Assembly (NCBI RefSeq): GCF_921293095.1
Contig: NC_060258.1
Span: 9,500,607-9,564,606 of the forward strand
Direction of reading: 5' to 3'
Length of the DNA: 64,000 bases
Origin: Ischnura elegans
Taxonomy: Eukaryota; Arthropoda; Insecta; Odonata; Coenagrionidae
Positions 19,636-34,600 of this stretch are shown here, one piece after another. Numbering within the stretch: position 1 is the first letter of the stretch; the number at the start of each line of letters is the position of its first letter. Under the pieces are notes generated by a model that did no database searches, was not told where the DNA came from, and saw nothing but the letters and a program-made list of their open reading frames with translations. The translations under genes were made by a program, and so were the position numbers.

Positions 19636-22600
19636 GGTATTAGATTGGATTCCGTTTTCACATAGATCCAAGATTCACATGAAATCAAGATTCAGATGGA
19701 TACAGGGTTTAAATACTTTGTATATCCATACGTATTCAAGATAATTATGAATTATTGATTCACTTGGATATCTGATTCCGCTGGATTGAGGGATCACGTG
19801 GATTTAAAAACACACATGTTTTCGACACAACCTGGAATCGAAATTTTAATGGATTCGAGACCTTATGGATAGGTAATAGATTGGATTCCATATTCAGATA
19901 GACCCTAGATTCACATGAAATCAAGATTCAGATGGATACAGGGTTTAAATAGTTTGTATATCCATATGGATTCAAGATAATTATGAATTATTGATTCACT
20001 TGGATAACTGATTCAGCTGGATTGAGGGATCATGTTGATTTAAAAACACACATGTTTTCGACACAACCTGGAATCAAAATTTTAATGGATTCGAGCCCCT
20101 TATGGATAGGTATAAGATTGGATTCCATATTCACATAGATCATAGATTCACATGAAATCAAGATTCAGATGGATAAAGGGTTTAAATAGTTTGTATATCC
20201 ATATGGATTCAAGATAATTATGAATTATTGATTCACTTGGATAACTGATTCCGCTGATTTGAGGGATCACGTGGATTTAAAAACACACATGTTTTCGACA
20301 CAACCTGGAATCGAAATTTTAATGGATTCGACCCCCTTATGGATAGGTATAAGATTGGATTCCATATTCACATAGATCATAGATTCACATGAAATCAAGA
20401 TTCAGATGGATAAAGGGTTTAAATAGTTTGTATATCCATATGGATTCAAGATAATTATGAATTATTGATTTACTTGCATAACTGATTCAGCTGGATTACA
20501 TGGATTTAAAAACACACATGTTTTCGTCACAACCTGGAATCGAAATTTTAATGGATTCGAGCCCCTTATGGATAGGTATTAGATTGGATTCCATATTCAC
20601 ATAGATCCTAGATTCACATGAAATCAAGATTCAGATGGATAAAGGGTTTAAATAGTTTGTATATCCATATGGATTCAAGATAATTATGAATTATTGATTC
20701 ACTTGGATAACTGATTCAGCTGGATTGAGGGATCACGTGGATTTAAAAACACACATGTTTTCGACACAACCTGGAATCGAAATTTTAATGGATTCGAGCC
20801 CCTTATGGATAGGTACTAGATTGGATTCCATTTTCACATAGATCCTAGATTCACATGAAATCAAGATTCAGATGGATACAGGGTTTAAATAGTTTGTATA
20901 TCCATATGGATTCAAGATAATTATGAATTATTGATTCACTTGGATAACTGATTCAGCTGGATTGAGGGATCACGTGGATTTAAAAACGCACATGTTTTCG
21001 ACACAACCTGGAATCGAAATTTTAATGGATTCGAGCCCCTTATGGATAGGTACTAGATTGGATTCCATTTACACATATATCCTAGATACACATGAAATCA
21101 AGATTCAGATGGATACAGGGTTTAAAAAGTTTGTATATCCATATGGATTCAAGATAATTATGAATTATTGATTCACTTGGATAACTGATTCAGGGATCAC
21201 AGGGATTTAAAAACACACATGTTTTCGACACAACCTGGATTGAAATTTTAATGGATTCGAGCCCCTTATGGATAGGTACTAGATTGGATTCCATATTCAC
21301 ATAGATCATAGATTCACATGAAATCAAGATTCAGATGGATAAAGGGTTTAAATAGTTTGTATATCCATATGGATTCAAGATAATTATGAATTATTGATTT
21401 ACTTGCATAACTGATTCAGCTGGATTACATGGATTTAAAAACACACATGTTTTCGACACAACCTGGAATCGAAATTTTAATGGATTCGAGCCCCTTATGG
21501 ATAGGTATTAGATTGGATTCCATTTTCACATAGATCCTAGATTCACATGAAATCAAGATTCAGATGGATACAGGGTTTAAATAGTTTGTATATCCATATG
21601 GATTCAAGATAATTATGAATTATTGATTCACTTGGATAACTTATTCCGCTGGATTGAGGGACACGTGGATTTAAAAACACACAGGTTTTCGACACAACCT
21701 GGAATCGAAATTTTTATGGATTCGAGCCCCTTATGGATAGGTATTAGATTGGATTCCATTTTCACATAGATCCTAGATTCAAATGAAATCAAGATTCAGA
21801 TGGATACAGGGTTTAAATAGTTTGTATATCCATATGGATTCAAGATAATTATGAATTATTGATTCACTTGGATAACTGATTCAGCTGGATTGAGGGATCA
21901 CGTGGATTTAAAAACACACATGTTTTCGACACAACCTGGAATCGAAATTTTAATGGATTCGAGCCCCTTATGGATAGGTACTAGATTGGATTCCATTTTC
22001 ACATAGATCCTAGATTCACATGAAATCAAGATTCAGATGGATACAGGGTTTGAATAGTTTGTATATCCATATGGATTCAAGATAATTATGAATTATTGAT
22101 TCACTTGGATAACTGATTCAGCTGGATTGAGGGATCACGTGGATTTAAAAACACACATGTTTTCGACACAACCTGGAATCGAAATTTTAATGGATTCGAC
22201 CCCCTTATGGATAGGTATTAGATTGGATTCCATATTCACATAGATCCTAGATTCTCATGAAATCAAGATTCTGATGGATACAGGGTTTAAATAGTTTGTA
22301 TATCCATATGGATTCAAGATAATTATGAATTATTGATTCACTTGGATAACTGATTCAGCTGGATTGAGGGATCATGTTGATTTAAAAACACACATGTTTT
22401 CGACACAACCTGGAATCGAAATTTTAATGGATTCAAGCCCCTTATGGATAGGTATTAGATTGGATTCCATTTTCACATAGATCCTAGATTCACATGAAAT
22501 CAAGATTCAGATGGATACAGGGTTTGAATAGTTTGTATATCCATATGGATTCAAGATAATTATGAATTATTGATTCACTTGGATAACTGATTCATCTGGA

Positions 22601-25600
22601 TTGAGGGATCACGTGGATTTAAAAACGCACATGTTTTCGACACAACCTGGAATCGAAATTTTAATGGATTCGAGCCCCTTATGGATAGGTACTAGATTGG
22701 ATTCCATTTTCACATAGATCCTAGATTCAAATGAAATCAAGATTCAGATGGATACAGGGTTTAAAAAGTTTGTATATCCATATGGATTCAAGATAATTAT
22801 GAATTATTGATTCACTTGGTTAGCTGATTCAGCTGGATCACATGGATTTAAAAACACACATGTTTTCGACACAACCTGGAATCGAAATTTTAATGGATTC
22901 AAGCCCCTTATGGATAGGTATTAGATTGGATACCATTTTCACATAGATCCTAGATTCACATGAAATCAAGATTCAGATGGATACAGGGTTTGAATAGTTT
23001 GTATATCCATATGGATTCAAGATAATTATGAATTATTGATTCACTTGTATAACTGATTCAGCTGGATTGAGGGATCACGTGGATTTAAAAACACACATGT
23101 TTTCGACACAACTTGGAATCGAAATTTTAATGGATTCAAGCCCCTTATGGATAGGTATTAGATTGGATTCCATATTCACATAGATCCTAGATTCACATGA
23201 AATCAAGATTCAGATGGATACAGGGTTTAAATAGTTTGTATATGCATATGGATTCAAGATAATTATGAATTATTGATTCACTTGGATAACTGATTCCGCT
23301 GGATTGAGGGATCATGTGGATTTAAAAACACACATGTTTTCGACAGAACCTGGAATCGAAATTTTAATGGATTCGAGCCCCTTATGGATAGGTACTAGAT
23401 TGGATTCCATTTTCACATAGATCCTAGATTCAAATGAAATCAAGATTCAGATGGATACAGGGTTTAAAAAGTTTGTATATCCATATGGATTCAAGATAAT
23501 TATGAATTATTGATTCACTTGGTTAGCTGATTCAGCTGGATCACATGGATTTAAAAACACACATGTTTTCGACACAACCTGGAATCGAAATTTTAATGGA
23601 TTCGAGCCCCTTATGGATAGGTATTAGATTGGATTCCATTTTCACATAGATCCTAGATTCACATGAAATCAAGATTCAGATGGATACAGGGTTTAAATAG
23701 TTTGTATATCCATATGGATTCAAGATAATTATGAATTATTGATTCACTTGGATAACTCATTCCGCTGGATTGAGGGATCACGTGGATTTAAAAACACACA
23801 TGTTTTCGACACAACCTGGAATCGAAATTTTAATGGATTCGAGCCCCTTATGGATAGGTATTACATTGGATTCCATATTCACATAGATCCTAGATTCAAG
23901 TGAAATCAAGATTCAGATGGATACAGGGTTTAAAAAGTTTGTATATCCATATGGATTCAAGATAATTATGAATTATTGATTCACTTGGTTAGCTGATTCA
24001 GCTGGATCACATGGATTTAAAAACACACATGTTTTCGACACAACCTGGAATCGAAATTTTTATGGATTCGAGCCCCTTATGGATAGGTATTAGATTGGAT
24101 TCCATTTTCACATAGATCCTAGATTCAAATGAAATCAAGATTCAGATGGATACAGGGTTTAAATAGTTTGTATATCCATATGGATTCAAGATAATTATGA
24201 ATTATTGATTCACTTGGATAACTCATTCCGCTGGATTGAGGGATCACGTGGATTTAAAAACACACATGTTTTCGACACAACCTGGAATCGAAATTTTAAT
24301 GGATTCAAGCCCCTTATGGATAGGTATTAGATTGGATTCCATATTCACATAGATCCTAGATTCAAATGAAATCAAGATTCAGATGGATACAGGGTTTAAA
24401 TAGTTTGTATATCCATATGGATTCAAGATAATTATGAATTATTGATTCACTTGGTTAGCTGATTCAGCTGGATCACATGGATTTAAAAACACACATGTTT
24501 TCGACACAACCTGGAATCGAAATTTTTATGGATTCGAGCCCCTTATGGATAGGTATTAGATTGGATTCCATTTTCACATAGATCCTAGATTCAAATGAAA
24601 TCAAGATTCAGATGGATACAGGGTTTAAAAAGTTTGTATATCCATATGGATTCAAGATAATTATGAATTATTGATTCACTTGGTTAGCTGATTCAGCTGG
24701 ATCACATGGATTTAAAAACACACATGTTTTCGACACAACCTGGAATCGAAATTTTAATGGATTCGAGCCCCTTATGGATAGGTATTAGATTGGATTCCAT
24801 ATTCACATAGATCCTAGATTCACATGAAATAAAGATTCAGATGGATACAGGGTTTGAATAGTTTGTATATCCATATGGATTCAAGATAATTATGAATTAT
24901 TGATTCACTTGGATAACTCATTCCGCTGGATTGAGGGATCACGTGGATTTAAAAACACACATGTTTTCGACACAACCTGGAATCGAAATTTTAATGGATT
25001 CAAGCCCCTTATGGATAGGTATTAGATTGGATTCCATATTCACATAGATCCTAGATTCACATGAAATCAAGATTCAGATGGATACAGGGTTTGAATAGTT
25101 TGTATATCCATATGGATTCAAGATAATTATGAATTATTGATTCACTTGGATAACTGATTCAGCTGGATTGAGGGATCACGTGGATTTAAAAACACACAAG
25201 TTTTCGACACAACCTGGAATCGAAATTTTAATGGATTCGAGCCCCTTATGGATAGGTATTAGATTGGATTCCATATTCACATAGATCCTAGATTCACATG
25301 AAATAAAGATTCAGATGGATACAGGGTTTAAATAGTTTGTATATCCATATGGATTCAAGATAATTATGAATTATTGATTCACTTGGATAACTGATTCAGC
25401 TGGATTGAGGGATCACGTGGATTTAAAAACGCACATGTTTTCGACACAACCTGGAATCGAAATTTTAATGGATTCGAGCCCCTTATGGATAGGTATTAGA
25501 TTGGATTCCATATTCACATAGATCCTAGATTCACATGAAATCAAGATTCAGATGGATACAGGGTTTAAATAGTTTGTATATCCATATGGATTCAAGATAA

Positions 25601-28600
25601 TTATGAATTATTGATTCACTTGGATAACTGATTCAGCTGGATTGAGGGATCACGTGGATTTAAAAACGCACATGTTTTCGACACAACCTGGAATCGAAAT
25701 TTTAATGGATTCGAGCCCCTTATGGATAGGTATTAGATTGGATTCCATATTCACATAGATCCTAGATTCACATGAAATCAAGATTCAGATGGATACAGGG
25801 TTTAAATAGTTTGTATATCCATATGGATTCAAGATAATTATGAATTATTGATTCACTTGGATAACTGATTCAGCTGGATTGAGGGATCATGTGGATTTAA
25901 AAACACACATGTTTTCGACACAACCTGGAATCGAAATTTTAATGGATTCGAGCCCCTTATGGATAGGTACTAGATTGGATTCCATTTTCACATAGATCCT
26001 AGATTCACATGAAATCAAGATTCAGATGGATACAGGGTTTAAATAGTTTGTATATCCATATGGATTCAAGATAATTATGAATTATTGATTCACTTGGATA
26101 ACTGATTCCGCTGGATTGAGGGATCATGTGGATTTAAAAACACACATGTTTTCGACACAACCTGGAATCGAAATTTTAATGGATTCGAGCCCCTTATGGA
26201 TAGGTACTAGATTGGATTCCATTTTCACATAGATCCTAGATTCACATGAAATCAAGATTCAGATGGATACAGGGTTTAAATAGTTTGTATATCCATATGG
26301 ATTCAAGATAATTATGAATTATTGATTCACTTGGATAACTGATTCAGCTGGATTGAGGGATCACGTGGATTTAAAAACACACATGTTTTCGACACAACCT
26401 GGAATCGAAATTTTAATGGATTCGAGCCCCTTATGGATAGGTATTAGATTGGATTCCATATTCACATAGATCCTAGATTCACATGAAATCAAGATTCAGA
26501 TGGATACAGGGTTTAAATAGTTTGTATATCCATATGGATTCAAGATAATTATGAATTATTGATTCACTTGGATAACTGATTCAGCTGGATTGAGGGATCA
26601 CGTGGATTTAAAAACACACATGTTTTCGACACAACCTGGAATCGAAATTTTAATGGATTCGAGCCCCTTATGGATAGGTACTAGATTGGATTCCATTTTC
26701 ACATAGATCCTAGATTCACATGAAATCAAGATTCAGATGGATACAGGGTTTAAATAGTTTGTATATCCATATGGATTCAAGATAATTATGAATTATTGAT
26801 TCACTTGGATAACTGATTCCGCTGGATTGAGGGATCATGTGGATTTAAAAACACACATGTTTTCGACACAACCTGGAATCGAAATTTTAATGGATTCGAG
26901 CCCCTTATGGATAGGTACTAGATTGGATTCCATTTTCACATAGATCCTAGATTCACATGAAATCAAGATTCAGATGGATACAGGGTTTAAATAGTTTGTA
27001 TATCCATATGGATTCAAGATAATTATGAATTATTGATTCACTTGGATAACTGATTCAGCTGGATTGAGGGATCACGTGGATTTAAAAACACACATGTTTT
27101 CGACACAACCTGGAATCGAAATTTTAATGGATTCGAGCCCCTTATGGATAGGTATTAGATTGGATTCCATATTCACATAGATCCTAGATTCACATGAAAT
27201 CAAGATTCAGATGGATACAGGGTTTAAAAAGTTTGTATATCCATATGGATTCAAGATAATTATGAATTATTGATTCACTTGGTTAGCTGATTCAGCTGGA
27301 TCACATGGATTTAAAAACACACATGTTTTCGACACAACCTGGAATCGAAATTTTAATGGATTCGAGCCCCTTATGGATAGGTATTAGATTGGATTCCATA
27401 TTCACATAGATCCTAGATTCACATGAAATCAAGATTCAGATGGATACAGGGTTTAAAAAGTTTGTATATCCATATGGATTCAAGATAATTATGAATTATT
27501 GATTCACTTGGTTAGCTGATTCAGCTGGATCACATGGATTTAAAAACACACATGTTTTCGACACAACCTGGAATCGAAATTTTAATGGATTCGAGCCCCT
27601 TATGGATAGGTATTAGATTGGATTCCATTTTCACATAGATCCTAGATTCACATGAAATCAAGATTCAGATGGATACAGGGTTTAAAAAGTTTGTATATCC
27701 ATATGGATTCAAGATAATTATGAATTATTGATTCACTTGGTTAGCTGATTCAGCTGGATCACATGGATTTAAAAACACACATGTTTTCGACACAACCTGG
27801 AATCGAAATTTTAATGGATTCGAGCCCCTTATGGATAGGTATTAGATTGGATTCCATTTTCACATAGATCCTAGATTCACATGAAATCAAGATTCAGATG
27901 GATACAGGGTTTAAATAGTTTGTATATCCATATGGATTCAAGATAATTATGAATTATTGATTCACTTGGTTAGCTGATTCAGCTGGATCACATGGATTTA
28001 AAAACACACATGTTTTCGACACAACCTGGAATCGAAATTTTAATGGATTCGAGCCCCTTATGGATAGGTACTAGATTGGATTCCATTTTCACATAGATCC
28101 TAGATTCACATGAAATCAAGATTCAGATGGATACAGGGTTTAAAAAGTTTGTATATCCATATGGATTCAAGATAATTATGAATTATTGATTCACTTGGTT
28201 AGCTGATTCAGCTGGATCACATGGATTTAAAAACACACATGTTTTCGACACAACCTGGAATCGAAATTTTAATGGATTCGAGCCCCTTATGGATAGGTAC
28301 TAGATTGGATTCCATTTTCACATAGATCCTAGATTCACATGAAATCAAGATTCAGATGGATACAGGGTTTAAATAGTTTGTATATCCATATTGATTCAAG
28401 ATAATTATGAATTATTGATTCACTTGGATAACTCATTCCGCTGGATTGAGGGATCACGTGGATTTAAAAACACACATGTTTTCGACACAACCTGGAATCG
28501 AAATTTTTATGGATTCGAGCCCCTTATGGATAGGTATTAGATTGGATTCCATATTCACATAGATCCTAGATTCACATGAAATCAAGATTCAGATGGATAC

Positions 28601-31600
28601 AGGGTTTAAATAGTTTGTATATCCATATGGATTCAAGATAATTATGAATTATTGATTCACTTGGATAACTGATTCAGCTGGATTGAGGGATCACGTGGAT
28701 TTAAAAACACACATGTTTTCGACACAACCTGGAATCGAAATTTTAATGGATTCGAGCCCCTTATGGATAGGTACTAGATTGGATTCCATTTTCACATAGA
28801 TCCTAGATTCACATGAAATCAAGATTCAGATGGATACAGGGTTTAAATAGTTTGTATATCCATATGGATTCAAGATAATTATGAATTATTGATTCACTTG
28901 GATAACTGATTCCGCTGGATTGAGGGATCATGTGGATTTAAAAACACACATGTTTTCGACACAACCTGGAATCGAAATTTTAATGGATTCGAGCCCCTTA
29001 TGGATAGGTACTAGATTGGATTCCATTTTCACATAGATCCTAGATTCACATGAAATCAAGATTCAGATGGATACAGGGTTTAAATAGTTTGTATATCCAT
29101 ATGGATTCAAGATAATTATGAATTATTGATTCACTTGGATAACTGATTCAGCTGGATTGAGGGATCACGTGGATTTAAAAACACACATGTTTTCGACACA
29201 ACCTGGAATCGAAATTTTAATGGATTCGAGCCCCTTATGGATAGGTATTAGATTGGATTCCATATTCACATAGATCCTAGATTCACATGAAATCAAGATT
29301 CAGATGGATACAGGGTTTAAATAGTTTGTATATCCATATGGATTCAAGATAATTATGAATTATTGATTCACTTGGATAACTGATTCAGCTGGATTGAGGG
29401 ATCACGTGGATTTAAAAACACACATGTTTTCGACACAACCTGGAATCGAAATTTTAATGGATTCGAGCCCCTTATGGATAGGTACTAGATTGGATTCCAT
29501 TTTCACATAGATCCTAGATTCACATGAAATCAAGATTCAGATGGATACAGGGTTTAAATAGTTTGTATATCCATATGGATTCAAGATAATTATGAATTAT
29601 TGATTCACTTGGATAACTGATTCCGCTGGATTGAGGGATCATGTGGATTTAAAAACACACATGTTTTCGACACAACCTGGAATCGAAATTTTAATGGATT
29701 CGAGCCCCTTATGGATAGGTACTAGATTGGATTCCATTTTCACATAGATCCTAGATTCACATGAAATCAAGATTCAGATGGATACAGGGTTTAAATAGTT
29801 TGTATATCCATATGGATTCAAGATAATTATGAATTATTGATTCACTTGGATAACTGATTCAGCTGGATTGAGGGATCACGTGGATTTAAAAACACACATG
29901 TTTTCGACACAACCTGGAATCGAAATTTTAATGGATTCGAGCCCCTTATGGATAGGTATTAGATTGGATTCCATTTACACATATATCCTAGATACACATG
30001 AAATCAAGATTCAGATGGATACAGGGTTTAAAAAGTTTGTATATCCATATGGATTCAAGATAATTATGAATTATTGATTCACTTGGTTAGCTGATTCAGC
30101 TGGATCACATGGATTTAAAAACACACATGTTTTCGACACAACCTGGAATCGAAATTTTAATGGATTCGAGCCCCTTATGGATAGGTATTAGATTGGATTC
30201 CATATTCACATAGATCCTAGATTCACATGAAATCAAGATTCAGATGGATACAGGGTTTAAAAAGTTTGTATATCCATATGGATTCAAGATAATTATGAAT
30301 TATTGATTCACTTGGTTAGCTGATTCAGCTGGATCACATGGATTTAAAAACACACATGTTTTCGACACAACCTGGAATCGAAATTTTAATGGATTCGAGC
30401 CCCTTATGGATAGGTATTAGATTGGATTCCATTTTCACATAGATCCTAGATTCACATGAAATCAAGATTCAGATGGATACAGGGTTTAAAAAGTTTGTAT
30501 ATCCATATGGATTCAAGATAATTATGAATTATTGATTCACTTGGTTAGCTGATTCAGCTGGATCACATGGATTTAAAAACACACATGTTTTCGACACAAC
30601 CTGGAATCGAAATTTTAATGGATTCGAGCCCCTTATGGATAGGTATTAGATTGGATTCCATTTTCACATAGATCCTAGATTCAAATGAAATCAAGATTCA
30701 GATGGATACAGGGTTTAAAAAGTTTGTATATCCATATGGATTCAAGATAATTATGAATTATTGATTCACTTGGTTAGCTGATTCAGCTGGATCACATGGA
30801 TTTAAAAACACACATGTTTTCGACACAACCTGGAATCGAAATTTTAATGGATTCGAGCCCCTTATGGATAGGTACTAGATTGGATTCCATTTTCACATAG
30901 ATCCTAGATTCACATGAAATCAAGATTCAGATGGATACAGGGTTTAAATAGTTTGTATATCCATATTGATTCAAGATAATTATGAATTATTGATTCACTT
31001 GGATAACTCATTCCGCTGGATTGAGGGATCACGTGGATTTAAAAACACACATGTTTTCGACACAACCTGGAATCGAAATTTTTATGGATTCGAGCCCCTT
31101 ATGGATAGGTATTAGATTGGATTCCATTTTCACATAGATCCTAGATTCAAATGAAATCAAGATTCAGATGGATACAGGGTTTAAATAGTTTGTATATCCA
31201 TATGGATTCAAGATAATTATGAATTATTGATTCACTTGGATAACTTATTCCGCTGGATTGAGGGACACGTGGATTTAAAAACACACATGTTTTCGACACA
31301 ACCTGGAATCGAAATTTTTATGGATTCGAGCCCCTTATGGATAGGTATTAGATTGGATTCCATTTTCACATAGATCCTAGATTCAAATGAAATCAAGATT
31401 CAGATGGATACAGGGTTTAAATAGTTTGTATATCCATATGGATTCAAGATAATTATGAATTATTGATTCACTTGGATAACTGATTCAGCTGGATTGAGGG
31501 ATCACGTGGATTTAAAAACACACATGTTTTCGACACAACCTGGAATCGAAATTTTTATGGATTCGAGCCCCTTATGGATAGGTATTAGATTGGATTCCAT

Positions 31601-34600
31601 TTACACATATATCCTAGATACACATGAAATCAAGATTCAGATGGATACAGGGTTTAAATAGTTTGTATATCCATATGGATTCAAGATAATTATGAATTAT
31701 TGATTCACTTGGATAACTGATTCAGCTGGATTGAGGGACACGTGGATTTAAAAACACACATGTTTTCGACACAACCTGGAATCGAAATTTTTATGGATTC
31801 GAGCCCCTTATGGATAGGTATTAGATTGGATTCCATTTTCACATAGATCCTAGATTCACATGAAATCAAGATTCAGATGGATACAGGGTTTAAATAGTTT
31901 GTATATCCATATGGATTCAAGATAATTATGAATTATTGATTCACTTGGATAACTGATTCAGCTGGATTGAGGGACACGTGGATTTAAAAACACACATGTT
32001 TTCGACACAACCTGGAATCGAAATTTTTATGGATTCGAGCCCCTTATGGATAGGTATTAGATTGGATTCCATTTTCACATAGATCCTAGATTCACATGAA
32101 ATCAAGATTCTGATGGATACAGGGTTTAAATAGTTTGTATATCCATATGGATTCAAGATAATTATGAATTATTGATTCACTTGGATAACTTATTCCGCTG
32201 GATTGAGGGACACGTGGATTTAAAAACACACATGTTTTCGACACAACCTGGAATCGAAATTTTTATGGATTCGAGCCCCTTATGGATAGGTATTAGATTG
32301 GATTCCATTTTCACATAGATCCTAGATTCAAATGAAATCAAGATTCAGATGGATACAGGGTTTAAATAGTTTGTATATCCATATGGATTCAAGATAATTA
32401 TGAATTATTGATTCACTTGGATAACTTATTCCGCTGGATTGAGGGACACGTGGATTTAAAAACACACATGTTTTCGACACAACCTGGAATCGAAATTTTT
32501 ATGGATTCGAGCCCCTTATGGATAGGTATTAGATTGGATTCCATTTTCACATAGATCCTAGATTCAAATGAAATCAAGATTCAGATGGATACAGGGTTTA
32601 AATAGTTTGTATATCCATATGGATTCAAGATAATTATGAATTATTGATTCACTTGGATAACTGATTCAGCTGGATTGAGGGATCACGTGGATTTAAAAAC
32701 ACACATGTTTTCGACACAACCTGGAATCGAAATTTTTATGGATTCGAGCGCCTTATGGATAGGTATTAGATTGGATTCCATTTACACATATATCCTAGAT
32801 ACACATGAAATCAAGATTCAGATGGATACAGGGTTTAAATAGTTTGTATATCCATATGGATTCAAGATAATTATGAATTATTGATTCACTTGGATAACTG
32901 ATTCAGCTGGATTGAGGGACACGTGGATTTAAAAACACACATGTTTTCGACACAACCTGGAATCGAAATTTTAATGGATTCGAGCCCCTTATGGATAGGT
33001 ATTAGATTGGATTCCATATTCACATAGATCCTAGATTCACATGAAATCAAGATTCAGATGGATACAGGGTTTAAATAGTTTGTATATCCATATGGATTCA
33101 AGATAATTATGAATTATTGATTCACTTGGATAACTGATTCAGCTGGATTGAGGGATCACGTGGATTTAAAAACACACATGTTTTCGACACAACCTGGAAT
33201 CGAAATTTTAATGGATTCGAGCCCCTTATGGATAGGTACTAGATTGGATTCCATTTTCACATAGATCCTAGATTCACATGAAATCAAGATTCAGATGGAT
33301 ACAGGGTTTAAATAGTTTGTATATCCATATGGATTCAAGATAATTATGAATTATTGATTCACTTGGTTAGCTGATTCCGCTGGATTGAGGGATCATGTGG
33401 ATTTAAAAACACACATGTTTTCGACACAACCTGGAATCGAAATTTTAATGGATTCGAGCCCCTTATGGATAGGTATTAGATTGGATTCCATTTACACATA
33501 TATCCTAGATACACATGAAATCAAGATTCAGATGGAGACAGGGTTTAAAAAGTTTGTATATCCATATGGATTCAAGATAATTATGAATTATTGATTCACT
33601 TGGTTAGCTGATTCAGCTGGATTGAGGGATCACGTGGATTTAAAAACGCACATGTTTTCGACACAACCTGGAATCGAAATTTTAATGGATTCGAGCCCCT
33701 TATGGATAGGTATTAGATTGGATTCCATATTCACATAGATCCTAGATTCACATGAAATCAAGATTCAGATGGATACAGGGTTTAAATAGTTTGTATATCC
33801 ATATGGATTCAAGATAATTATGAATTATTGATTCACTTGGATAACTGATTCAGCTGGATTGAGGGATCACGTGGATTTAAAAACGCACATGTTTTCGACA
33901 CAACCTGGAATCGAAATTTTAATGGATTCGAGCCCCTTATGGATAGGTATTAGATTGGATTCCATATTCACATAGATCCTAGATTCACATGAAATCAAGA
34001 TTCAGATGGATACAGGGTTTAAATAGTTTGTATATCCATATGGATTCAAGATAATTATGAATTATTGATTCACTTGGATAACTGATTCAGCTGGATTGAG
34101 GGATCACGTGGATTTAAAAACACACATGTTTTCGACACAACCTGGAATCGAAATTTTAATGGATTCGAGCCCCTTAAGGATAGGTACTAGATTGGATTCC
34201 ATTTTCACATAGATCCTAGATTCACATGAAATCAAGATTCAGATGGATACAGGGTTTAAATAGTTTGTATATCCATATGGATTCAAGATAATTATGAATT
34301 ATTGATTCACTTGGATAACTGATTCCGCTGGATTGAGGGATCATGTGGATTTAAAAACACACATGTTTTCGACACAACCTGGAATCGAAATTTTAATGGA
34401 TTCGAGCCCCTTATGGATAGGTACTAGATTGGATTCCATTTTCACATAGATCCTAGATTCACATGAAATCAAGATTCAGATGGATACAGGGTTTAAATAG
34501 TTTGTATATCCATATGGATTCAAGATAATTATGAATTATTGATTCACTTGGATAACTGATTCAGCTGGATTGAGGGATCACGTGGATTTAAAAACACACA

